Below the pieces are notes generated by a model that had not been told where the DNA came from, made no database searches, and worked only from the letters and a program-made list of their open reading frames with translations. A DNA stretch of 18,523 nucleotides from Pseudomonas sp. (GTDB taxonomy: Bacteria > Pseudomonadota > Gammaproteobacteria > Pseudomonadales > Pseudomonadaceae): NCBI GenBank assembly GCA_003488145.1, contig DNMQ01000505.1:1-18523 (forward strand). The letters are read 5' to 3'. Each line of letters begins with the position of its first letter. Within the stretch, counting starts at the first letter, position 1. The translations under genes and the position numbers were made by a program. Below are positions 1-6,637 of this stretch, one piece after another.

Positions 1-569
1 TAGCTGAGGCTGCGGAACATGCTGATGTGCTTGTCGATCTTGTCGTCGAAGAAGGTTTCCGGCAGCTCCAGCGCCAGGGCGAAGATGCGCATCAGCGACT
101 GCGACAGCTCGCTCATGGCCACGAAGTACTCGCGGTAGGCCTGCTCGAAGCCTTCGATGCCGGTGGGCCAGACGTTCGGCGCGAAATGCGGGCCGGCTGC
201 GGGGCAACGGTAGTAGTCCTCATCCGGCACATCGCTGGGCCCGATGGAAAAGGATTCCTTGAGATCGCCGGGCGCGGCCTCCTCCATCGAATACGACAGG
301 CTCTCTTCGGCGATGGCGCTGTAGCCGCGCACCATTTCCGGGCTGGGCCGGTCGACCTTGCGCTTTTCCGGCAACGGCAAGGCGAAGAACTGGCGCGTCA
401 GCCGCGACACGCGCTCGATCAATTCGGTAGGAATCTGATGGTTGGTGATGACCAGAAAGCCGATGTCGCGACAGGCCTGGTCCACGGCCTTGGCCACCTG
501 GGCCTTGCCCTCCGGCGTACCGGCGAAATATGGCGCGAGGTCGATGATGGGAACGTATTGCAGAGTCAT
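1..569 (-). CDS. Isopenicillin-N-synthase-like Fe(II)/2-oxoglutarate dioxygenase, partial (3' end outside window)
   Basis: The minus strand from the ATG at 569 reads MTLQYVPIIDLAPYF and stays open to base 1, giving about 189 residues. The N-terminal non-haem dioxygenase domain is clear: VPIIDL at the start, a DIGFLVITNH block near residues 36-45, FFALPLPEKRK near 62-72, RGYSA near 82, and DLKESFSIG near 102-110. The HxD...H iron triad and the 2-oxoglutarate-binding Arg lie in the missing C-terminal half. The start is supported by AGAGGAG nine bases upstream. A sigma-54 promoter, a RutR-like palindrome and an NtrC-like site lie upstream, in the same order and spacing as before rutA. Known family members include thymine-7-hydroxylase, flavonol synthase and IPNS-like proteins of unknown substrate. 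The regulatory context suggests a role in pyrimidine or other nitrogen scavenging; that is inference. The family call is firm, the substrate unknown. Confidence 0.9.
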   Translation of the reverse strand, partial: MTLQYVPIIDLAPYFAGTPEGKAQVAKAVDQACRDIGFLVITNHQIPTELIERVSRLTRQFFALPLPEKRKVDRPSPEMVRGYSAIAEESLSYSMEEAAPGDLKESFSIGPSDVPDEDYYRCPAAGPHFAPNVWPTGIEGFEQAYREYFVAMSELSQSLMRIFALALELPETFFDDKIDKHISMFRSLS

Positions 570-684
570 GGTGACGCACTCCTCTGACGCAAGGCTGAAA
601 CCTGAGCGCGTCGCCGATGGCGCGGGCGCTTCTCTGTATGCGTGACGCCGCCGCCCTTTGCACACGGGCGACTTTCGAGGAGAG

Positions 685-700
685 AGCAGAAAGCGTGCCA
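685..700 (-). promoter_or_regulatory. Sigma-54 (-24/-12) promoter of the dioxygenase gene
   Basis: The minus strand reads TGGCACGCTTTCTGCT. Against the sigma-54 consensus TGGCACG-N4-TTGCW, only the first T of the -12 block differs, and the GG-N10-GC spacing is exact. Transcription would begin near 675, about 105 nt before the ATG at 569. The NtrC-like site centred at 783 is about 90 bp upstream, a normal enhancer distance. Confidence 0.72.
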
Positions 701-754
701 CCGGATCGATTCGCTTGCAGATCAGTGCCTTAGCGATTTGACCAGGGCAAAACG

Positions 755-766
755 GATCAAATGGTC
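755..766. promoter_or_regulatory. RutR-like operator before the dioxygenase gene
   Basis: GATCAAATGGTC is an inverted repeat with one mismatch to GACCA-N2-TGGTC, the core of the published E. coli RutR consensus TTGACCA-N2-TGGTCAA. One further flanking pair on each side (G754, C767) extends the symmetry. It is centred 22.5 bp from the NtrC-like site, exactly as in the copy before rutA. It lies upstream of the promoter, so simple blocking of polymerase is not the obvious mechanism; interference with the activator is possible. Confidence 0.6.
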
Positions 767-775
767 CGCTTCGGA

Positions 776-790
776 GCACTTGGTTTGTGC
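776..790. promoter_or_regulatory. NtrC-like enhancer site before the dioxygenase gene
   Basis: GCACTTGGTTTGTGC fits GCAC-N7-GTGC, the outer arms of the NtrC site TGCACC-N5-GGTGCA, with perfect outer symmetry. It is about 90 bp upstream of the sigma-54 promoter. The E. coli rut operon is known to be NtrC-activated, which makes this assignment natural, but the inner bases match the consensus poorly. Confidence 0.55.
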
Positions 791-948
791 GCGAGGCACG
801 AAAAACGGGCGCGAGCAGCGATGGCCGAGAGCTGCGCGCCGCTCGGCGATATGAGTGAACTAACGGTCGCACAGCACGATCCCCTCTTAAGCACCTTCAG
901 AGCGATCCGCGCCGCGCAGGGCTGGTCGAAAGCAATGAGGAGTTCCTT

Positions 949-1398
949 GTGACCGTCATTACCCACCGCACCACAGAAACCACTCACAGCGTTTCCCGCC
1001 ATGTGCCGCATCCGCTGCACTCGATCCTACTGGCCGGGAGCGTGCCGTTGTTTCTCGGCGCACTGCTGAGCGACGTCGCCTACTTTCGCAGCTACCAGAT
1101 TCAATGGAGCAACTTCGCCTCCTGGCTGATCGCCGGCGGCCTGGTGTTCTGCGGGCTGGCGATCCTGTTTGCGGTCGTCAACCTGATCAAGGCCAGGCAC
1201 AGGACGGGGCGACCGCTGATCTATCTGCTGTTGCTCGTGGCGACCTGGGTACTCGGCTTCATCAATGCACTGCAGCACGCCAAGGACGCCTGGGCAGTCA
1301 TGCCGACCGGTCTGGTGCTCTCGGTGATCGTCACTCTGCTGGCCTGCGCCGCCGCGTGGATCGGCCTTTCCAACCTGCGTGACGGAGGTGAAGCATGA
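949..1398 (+). CDS. DUF2231-type four-helix inner-membrane protein
   Basis: This 149-residue protein starts at GTG 949, behind GAGGAG six bases upstream. After a polar N-terminus it has HPLHSILLAGSVPLFLGAL (about residues 22-40) and three more hydrophobic helices near 58-78, 89-105 and 119-141. The HP motif at the head of helix 1 and a conserved Asp at its end (LLSDVAYF) are typical of the DUF2231 membrane family. No enzymatic residue set is visible. Its last codons overlap the next gene by four bases (ATGA), so the two are almost certainly translated together. DUF2231 proteins are often found beside periplasmic oxidoreductases, so a role as a membrane partner for the downstream dehydrogenase-like lipoprotein is reasonable but unproven. 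Confidence 0.85.
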   Translation: MTVITHRTTETTHSVSRHVPHPLHSILLAGSVPLFLGALLSDVAYFRSYQIQWSNFASWLIAGGLVFCGLAILFAVVNLIKARHRTGRPLIYLLLLVATWVLGFINALQHAKDAWAVMPTGLVLSVIVTLLACAAAWIGLSNLRDGGEA

Positions 1399-2687
1399 AG
1401 CACACCAATGCACTCTCCGCACTGACCATCGCGTTGTTTCTTAGCGCCTGCGGTGGCGATGAGCAGGACGCCGCCAGCCTGTACGGTGCCAACCCCAAAC
1501 TGCCGGAACCCGACCGCGGAATGCTGCCGAGCATGAAGATCGCCGAGCCAACCCCCTGGGGCGATCAGCTACCCACCGTGCCGGACGGTTTCAGCGTGAC
1601 GGCAATTGCCACCGATCTGAAGATCCCCCGCCAGACGCTGGTGCTGCCCAACGGCGACATCCTGGTGGCCGAAGGCCGCGGCGGCAATGCACCCAAGCTC
1701 AAGCCCAAGGACGTGATCGCCGACGTGATCAAGGCACGCGGCACCACCTCGGTGGAGAGCGGCGACCGTGTCACTCTGCTGCGCGACGCCGATGGCGACG
1801 GCGAGTACGAGCTGCAGACGGTGTTCGCCGAGGATCTCAACGCCCCCTACGGGCTGGCGTTCCACGACGGCAACCTCTACGTCGCCAACCAGGACGAACT
1901 GGTGCGTTTCGAATACGAGGAAGGTCAGACCGAAGCCAGCGGTCCGCCGACCAAGGTCGTTGACCTGCCCTCGGAGATCAACCACCACTGGACCAAGGCG
2001 ATGACCATCAGCCCCGATGGCCAGTACCTCTACGTCGGCATCGGCTCGAACAGCAACATCACCGAGCGCGGAATGGAAGCCGAGGTCGACCGCGCCATGA
2101 TCTGGCAGATCAACACCGAAACCGGCGCTTACAAACCCTACGCAACCGGCCTGCGCAACCCCACGGCCCTGGCGATACTGCCCGGCACCAACCAGCTGTG
2201 GTCGGTGGTCAACGAGCGCGACGAGCTGGGCGAAAATCTGGTGCCGGACTACCTGACCTCGGTACAGGAGGGCGGTTTCTATGGCTGGCCCTACAGCTAC
2301 TGGGGCCAGAACGTCGACGACCGCGTGCGCCCGCAGGACCCGGACAAGGTCAAGCAGGCGATCACGCCGGACTATGCACTGGGCGCCCACGTCGCCGCAC
2401 TAGGCCTGGACTTCTCCTCGGACGTCATGGGCGCGCAGTTCGCCGAAGGTGCGTTCGTCGGCGAGCACGGCAGCTGGAACCGGGAAGATCCGTCCGGCTA
2501 CAAGGTGGTCTTCGTGCCGTTCCGCGATGGCCGCCCGGCAGGCGAACCCATCGACTTCATGACCGGCTTCCGCGAGGACGGCAAAACCCGCGGACGACCG
2601 GTGGGCGTGACCGTCGACCCGAGCGGTGCGCTGATCGTCGCGGACGACCTGGCCAATGTGGTCTGGCGGGTGACGCGCAACCAGTGA
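1395..2687 (+). CDS. Lipoprotein sorbosone/glucose dehydrogenase-like beta-propeller (PQQ-type sugar dehydrogenase family)
   Basis: The protein has 430 residues with a lipoprotein signal peptide ending in the lipobox LSAC (lipidated Cys19), so it should be anchored in the periplasm. The remainder is a six-bladed propeller of the soluble glucose/L-sorbosone dehydrogenase family. Visible markers are DGFSVTAIATDLKIPRQ (about 64-80), an acidic calcium-loop-like DADGDGE (131-137), NHHWTKAM (196-203), GLRNPTALA (252-260), the signature GGFYGWPYSYWG (293-304), GAHVAALGLDF, and GEHGSWNR followed by GYKVVFVPF. His198 and Arg254 sit where the family has its catalytic His and a cofactor-binding Arg. It probably oxidises a sugar or aldose with PQQ, but many bacterial members have no known substrate. 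It overlaps the DUF2231 gene by four bases. Confidence 0.9.
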   Translation: MKHTNALSALTIALFLSACGGDEQDAASLYGANPKLPEPDRGMLPSMKIAEPTPWGDQLPTVPDGFSVTAIATDLKIPRQTLVLPNGDILVAEGRGGNAPKLKPKDVIADVIKARGTTSVESGDRVTLLRDADGDGEYELQTVFAEDLNAPYGLAFHDGNLYVANQDELVRFEYEEGQTEASGPPTKVVDLPSEINHHWTKAMTISPDGQYLYVGIGSNSNITERGMEAEVDRAMIWQINTETGAYKPYATGLRNPTALAILPGTNQLWSVVNERDELGENLVPDYLTSVQEGGFYGWPYSYWGQNVDDRVRPQDPDKVKQAITPDYALGAHVAALGLDFSSDVMGAQFAEGAFVGEHGSWNREDPSGYKVVFVPFRDGRPAGEPIDFMTGFREDGKTRGRPVGVTVDPSGALIVADDLANVVWRVTRNQ

Positions 2688-2793
2688 CGGACAACAGGCC
2701 GGTGACCGCGCTGTTACCGGCTGCTCGTCATGCGCCCCGGCGGGCGCTGCAGGTTGGTCCCTTGCGGCTTTCTCGAAGGCATAGGATGACCTT

Positions 2794-3720
2794 ATGGCGC
2801 AGCGCTCGCCGCGAACAAATGGAAGAACTCAGGGGAAACCGGCAAGCCTGGGCGCGCTATTGGTGGTGCTTGCGGCACTTTGCTGGGGACTATCGGGTGG
2901 GATAGGCGGCATCCTCATTAGCGAGGGCTGGAGTCCCACCGTAGTCTCGCTCTACCGGGGCCTGATCGGCCTCGTGTGCGTGCTCATCTGGCTGGCATTA
3001 CGCCCGGCCGGCAGTGGAATGACGAGCCACAGGCTGTGGTTCTGGTCGGTAATCGCCGGCATCGGCGTAGCGGGCAACTTCTCTTTTTACTTCTTGAGCA
3101 TCGCCGAGGGCAGCGTTGCGGTGGCAGCGACCTTGATGTACTCAGCGCCGGTGTTCGTCTACCTGGCATCCTTCGCGTTCGGACTCGAAAGGCCGACGCT
3201 GTTCAAATGGGCAGCAATCGCAACGGTGATGCTCGGCGTCATCTTGCTGACCGGTATCCATGACGTCGGCGCTAGCGACATTACGCTCGTGGCAGCCGGA
3301 GCCGGCCTGCTATCCGGTTTGTCCTATGCGGCTTTCATTTTTGCGTTCAAGTACGCGGCGCCCCACGGCAGTCCTCAGGCGATTCTCGTCATAGCGTTCG
3401 CCGTGCTCGTTGGCATACTCGCCTCGATGAGCGACGCGCAACAGGCAGCGGCGGTGCCAGGCGCCCAGAGTTGGCCACTGTTCATCGTTCTGGGTGTGGT
3501 CGGCGCAGGGCTGTCCTTCATTCTCTACATCGTCGGGCTCAGACATACCGCACCGGCTGTGGCGTCCATCGTGGCGATGGTCGAGCCGGTAACCGCTTCG
3601 CTCTTCGGCGTCGTGGTACTGGATGAGAGCCTGGCAGCGCTGCAGATCCTGGGCATGGGGCTGATTCTAGCGACGGTGACTGCGCTGGGCTTCCAGGGCA
3701 GAGAACCGAATGAGATGTAG
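2794..3720 (+). CDS. EamA-family (drug/metabolite transporter) permease
   Basis: This 308-residue protein is dominated by about ten hydrophobic helices arranged as two EamA repeats (roughly residues 17-149 and 160-300). Repeat 1 opens with ALLVVLAALCWGLSGG, and both repeats end in the usual pattern, seen here as VASIVAMVEPVTASLFGVVVLDE near 259-281. Members export or import small molecules such as amino acids and metabolites across the inner membrane; the substrate cannot be told from sequence. The ATG at 2794 has AGGA eight bases upstream. Codon use is less biased than in the neighbours (more A/T-ending codons such as GCA, CTC/TTG and ATT), which hints at a different history. It lies alone, with 106 bases before and about 70 after. 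Confidence 0.9.
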   Translation: MAQRSPRTNGRTQGKPASLGALLVVLAALCWGLSGGIGGILISEGWSPTVVSLYRGLIGLVCVLIWLALRPAGSGMTSHRLWFWSVIAGIGVAGNFSFYFLSIAEGSVAVAATLMYSAPVFVYLASFAFGLERPTLFKWAAIATVMLGVILLTGIHDVGASDITLVAAGAGLLSGLSYAAFIFAFKYAAPHGSPQAILVIAFAVLVGILASMSDAQQAAAVPGAQSWPLFIVLGVVGAGLSFILYIVGLRHTAPAVASIVAMVEPVTASLFGVVVLDESLAALQILGMGLILATVTALGFQGREPNEM

Positions 3721-3789
3721 CGATCCGGCTCTTAGAACACTCGCCTTTCCTGACAGTCTCTACCCGACCATTCCCGCTGGACCTTGCGC

Positions 3790-4188
3790 ATGCTCCGCTC
3801 CATTCACCACGTCGCGATCATCTGCTCGGACTATGCCGTGTCGAAGCGCTTCTACACCGAAACGCTGGGGCTGACGGTGATTGCCGAGCATTACCGCGAG
3901 GCGCGTCGCTCCTACAAACTCGACCTCGCGCTGCCGGATGGCGCTCAGCTCGAGCTGTTTTCCTTTCCCGATGCGCCGCCGCGCCCTTCACGACCGGAGG
4001 CGCAGGGATTGCGGCACCTGGCGTTTGCAGTGGATGACGTCGCGCAGTGCAAGGCATGGCTGGAGCGTCAGGGCGTTGCGGTGGAAGCGATTCGGCTGGA
4101 TGAGTACACCGGTCGCCGATTCACCTTCTTCGCGGACCCGGACGGCCTGCCGCTGGAGCTGTACGAAGCGGCGCCGGCCGTGGATTGA
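3790..4188 (+). CDS. VOC-fold glyoxalase-like protein, YaeR type
   Basis: The protein has 132 residues and closely follows E. coli YaeR throughout: HHVAIICSDYAVSKRFY near the start, a YREARRSYKLDLAL block at 35-48, ELFSFPDAPPRPSRPEA at 55-71, LRHLAFAVDD at 74-83, and RRFTFFADPDGLPLELYE at the end. Likely metal ligands by analogy with glyoxalase I are His7, Glu55, His76 and Glu124. The physiological reaction of YaeR proteins is not settled; lactoylglutathione lyase activity is only a family guess. I chose ATG 3790 (GGA about eight bases upstream) over the in-frame TTG at 3784 because it matches the family start. Confidence 0.9.
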   Translation: MLRSIHHVAIICSDYAVSKRFYTETLGLTVIAEHYREARRSYKLDLALPDGAQLELFSFPDAPPRPSRPEAQGLRHLAFAVDDVAQCKAWLERQGVAVEAIRLDEYTGRRFTFFADPDGLPLELYEAAPAVD

Positions 4189-4290
4189 GCCTGCACGGGT
4201 ATCCGTCTGACAGCGGGGGCGATAACCAGCGCGCCGCCAACGCAGAACCGATGCCACCCGCACCTCCTCCCGTAATGCTCGACCTCTTCG

Positions 4291-4324
4291 CCGTCACCGC
4301 CACGTAACAATCCGGCCCTAGCGT
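4291..4324 (+). promoter_or_regulatory. Possible Pho box plus -10 before the phytase-like gene
   Basis: CCGTCAC-CGCC-ACGTAAC (4291-4308) is a weak match to two PhoB heptamers (CTGTCAT) separated by four bases; the first arm matches five of seven, the second only three. Ten bases downstream is TAGCGT (4319-4324), the distance expected between a Pho box and a -10 element. This would give a leader of about 30 nt to the ATG at 4362. It is suggested by layout and by the phytase-like product rather than by a strong motif. Confidence 0.25.
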
Positions 4325-4361
4325 GTTCTGGCTGTCCCCCACACTGACCGCCGAGGCCCGC

Positions 4362-6590
4362 ATGAGAACTCCGACCCGCCTGACCCGCACCGTATTGTCC
4401 ACTGCCCTGTCCTTGGCCTTGTTGCCGCTGGCCTCGCAGGCGGCACCTCTCCGCGCCGCAGACTACTTCGAGCGGGTCGCCACCTTCCCGGTCTTTCGCA
4501 ACCTGGGTGCCGATGAGGATGCCACCCGGCAGACCGTGGCCGAGATCACCGCGGTGAGTCGCGACGGCCGCACGCTGATCTACACCGACAGTCCTGGCGA
4601 GCGCATCGGCCTGGTGGACATTCGCGATCCGAAATCGCCGCAGCCGGCGGGCTTTATCCAGCTGGAAGGCGAACCGACCTCGGTGGCTGTACATCGCCAC
4701 TACGCGCTGGTCGCGGTGAACACCTCGCTCGCCTTCACTCAGCCCTACGGTGTGCTGGCGGTGTTCGACATTCGCAATCCGGCGCAACCCAAACGCGTCG
4801 CCACGCTGCCCATGGGTGGCCAGCCGGATTCCATCGCCATCAGCCCGCGGGGCCGCTATGCCGCGGTGGCGATCGAGAACGAGCGCGACGAGGACCTCAA
4901 CGACGGGCTGATCCCACAGCTGCCGGCCGGCTTTCTGCGCATCGTCGACCTCAAGGGTCAGCCGTCGCGCTGGCGCACGCGGGACGTCGACCTGACCGGC
5001 CTGGCCGAGGTCGCGCCTGGTGATCCGGAGCCTGAGTACGTCAGCATCAACGACCAGGACGTGGCCGCCGTCACCCTGCAGGAAAACAACCACATCGTGC
5101 TGGTCGACCTGCGTCGTGGCAGGGTGATGCGCCACTTCAGCGCCGGCCAGGTGGATCTGCAAGGTGTGGACGTCGAGGAGAACGACCGCATCGAACCGGT
5201 CGGCGTGCTTGCTGGCAAGCGTCGCGAGCCGGATTCGATCGCCTGGGTCGGGCCGCTGCTGGCAACCGCCAACGAGGGCGACTACGAGGATGCCGAAGGC
5301 GCGGAAGGCGGCAGCCGCAGCTTCACCCTGTTCGACTACAACGGCCACGTCTGGCACGAGGCCGGCGCCTCGCTGGAACACGCCTTCATCCGCGCCGGGC
5401 ACTACCCGGAAAGCCGCTCGGAGAACAAGGGCATCGAGCCGGAGGGCATCGCCGCGGCGCGTTTCCGCAAGCACAGCCTGCTGTTCGTCGGCAGCGAGCG
5501 CGGCAATGCGGTCGCCGTCTACGACGTGGCCCGCCCCTGGGCGCCGGTGATGCATCAGTTGCTGCCGACGGGCTTGGGGCCGGAGGGCATCCTGCCGATC
5601 CCGTCGCGCAACCTGCTGGTGGTCAGCAGTGAAGAAGACTCGGCCGAGGACGGTTACCGGTCGACACTCTCGATCTACCAGTACGGTGCCAAGACCGCAC
5701 CTTACCCGGAGATCCGCTCCACTGATCGCGACCTGATCTCCTGGGGCGCGCTAAGCGGTCTGGTCGCGGACCGCAGCCAGTCCGACCGCCTCTATGCCGT
5801 GCCGGATAGCTACTACAAGGCGTCGCGGATCTTCAGCGTCGACACCAGCCAGACACCGGCACAGATCGACCGCCAGATCGAGCTGCGCAAGGCGGGCGCG
5901 ACGGTCGATTACGACCTCGAAGGCATCGCCCAGGCCAGCAATGGCGATTTCTGGCTGGCTTCGGAAGGTAACGGCAAGGCCAGGCCGAACCTGCTGATCC
6001 ACGCCAACGCCAGGGGCGAAGTACTGGACGAGTTCGCCCTGCCCGCGGAAGTCGCCGCCCAGCAGACGAGCAACGGTTTCGAGGGCGTCGCGGTGGTCGG
6101 CGAAGGCGCCAGCACCCGCGTCTACGTGGCCTTTCAACGCGAGTGGAAGAACGACCCCGCCGGGCGGGTGCGCATCGGCGTGTTCAACCCGGGCACTGGT
6201 GAATGGGGCTTCATCCACTACCCGCTCGACGCCGCAGCCGAGGGCGGCTGGATCGGGTTGTCCGAGCTCACTTCAATCGGCAACGGCCAGTTCCTGGTGA
6301 TCGAGCGCGACAACCAGCAGGGCCCGGCGGCACAGATCAAGCGCCTGTACCGCATCGACCTGAATGGCCTGCAGCCCGCCGCCGAAGGTCAGCGCTTCCC
6401 GCTCGCAAGCAAGCGTCTGGAGCGCGATCTGCTACCTGACCTGAAGAGCACCGGTGGCTGGGTGCTGGACAAGGTCGAAGGTGCGGCGGTCGACAAGCAG
6501 GGGCGTCTGTTCGTCGTCACCGATAACGACGGGGTCGAGGATGCCAGCGGCGAGACGCGTTTCATGCGGCTCGGGACGGTCAAGCGCTGA
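4362..6590 (+). CDS. Secreted phytase-like / esterase-like beta-propeller protein
   Basis: The 742-residue protein begins with a Sec signal peptide (basic MRTPTRLTR, hydrophobic core, ASQA cleavage site near residue 24), so it is exported. The first part (about 30-430) looks like a YVTN/choice-of-anchor propeller, with repeats such as GLVDIRDPKSPQPAG and VFDIRNPAQPKRVA. The second part (about 460-742) matches the esterase-like-activity-of-phytase domain (PF13449 type): LSGLVADRSQSDRLYAVPDS, DLEGIAQASNGDFWLASEG, NGFEGVAVVGEG, GLSELTSIGNGQFLVIERD, and VEGAAVDKQGRLFVVTDNDG. The likely role is hydrolysis of phosphate or other esters outside the cytoplasm; no demonstrated substrate applies. ATG 4362 is preferred over an upstream TTG at 4323 because GAGG lies just before it and the signal peptide starts there. 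It stands alone on the plus strand and ends at a strong hairpin. Confidence 0.85.
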   Translation: MRTPTRLTRTVLSTALSLALLPLASQAAPLRAADYFERVATFPVFRNLGADEDATRQTVAEITAVSRDGRTLIYTDSPGERIGLVDIRDPKSPQPAGFIQLEGEPTSVAVHRHYALVAVNTSLAFTQPYGVLAVFDIRNPAQPKRVATLPMGGQPDSIAISPRGRYAAVAIENERDEDLNDGLIPQLPAGFLRIVDLKGQPSRWRTRDVDLTGLAEVAPGDPEPEYVSINDQDVAAVTLQENNHIVLVDLRRGRVMRHFSAGQVDLQGVDVEENDRIEPVGVLAGKRREPDSIAWVGPLLATANEGDYEDAEGAEGGSRSFTLFDYNGHVWHEAGASLEHAFIRAGHYPESRSENKGIEPEGIAAARFRKHSLLFVGSERGNAVAVYDVARPWAPVMHQLLPTGLGPEGILPIPSRNLLVVSSEEDSAEDGYRSTLSIYQYGAKTAPYPEIRSTDRDLISWGALSGLVADRSQSDRLYAVPDSYYKASRIFSVDTSQTPAQIDRQIELRKAGATVDYDLEGIAQASNGDFWLASEGNGKARPNLLIHANARGEVLDEFALPAEVAAQQTSNGFEGVAVVGEGASTRVYVAFQREWKNDPAGRVRIGVFNPGTGEWGFIHYPLDAAAEGGWIGLSELTSIGNGQFLVIERDNQQGPAAQIKRLYRIDLNGLQPAAEGQRFPLASKRLERDLLPDLKSTGGWVLDKVEGAAVDKQGRLFVVTDNDGVEDASGETRFMRLGTVKR

Positions 6591-6603
6591 GATCCGGCAG
6601 CTT

Positions 6604-6632
6604 CATGCGGAGCGGCAGACCCGCTCCGCATG
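6604..6632. terminator. Bidirectional hairpin between convergent genes
   Basis: CATGCGGAGCGG and CCGCTCCGCATG form a perfect 12-bp stem around a five-base loop (CAGAC). The hairpin lies 13 bases after the stop of the phytase-like gene and five bases past the stop of the opposing CNNM gene. No U-tract follows on either strand, so it may act as a weak intrinsic terminator or as an RNA 3'-end stabiliser for both transcripts. Confidence 0.65.
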
Positions 6633-6637
6633 CTCGG

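Larger units (their letters stand above)
753..802 (-). repeat. 50-bp regulatory repeat, copy 1 (upstream of dioxygenase)
   Basis: Read on the minus strand this segment matches 16272-16321 on the plus strand at about 40 of 50 positions without gaps. The shared core is CAAACCAxGTGCTCCGA, followed by a GACCA/TGGTC-type palindrome; both copies begin TTCGTGC. Each copy lies upstream of, and points toward, a gene with a sigma-54 promoter at about the same distance. It contains the NtrC-like and RutR-like sites listed separately. The sequences between element and promoter do not match, so the shared part looks selected. Confidence 0.75.
570..948. other. Divergent control region between dioxygenase and DUF2231 genes
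   Basis: This 379-base stretch has no convincing gene; the short reading frames in it have no family features. Bases 675-802 hold the sigma-54 promoter and the RutR/NtrC-like sites of the leftward dioxygenase gene. A TTGACCA half-site at 738-744 matches one arm of the E. coli RutR consensus but has no partner arm at the right spacing. The dioxygenase leader would be about 105 nt. From 803 to 948, the side facing the DUF2231 gene, I recognise only the GAGGAG ribosome site just before the GTG at 949 and no clear sigma-70 promoter. Confidence 0.6.

Noticed and set aside
642..854. Plus-strand frame of 70 codons across the dioxygenase promoter region
   Set aside because: It shares a peptide stretch with the extended rutR frame, which first looked like protein homology. 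The conservation is in the regulatory DNA, and no ribosome site or family feature supports translation.
1569..2390. Long minus-strand open frame opposite the dehydrogenase-like gene (similar long shadows lie opposite the phytase-like, GlxA-type and reductase genes)
   Set aside because: The composition is the antisense of strongly biased GC-rich codons, with no recognisable domain. The opposite strand has an unambiguous family match.
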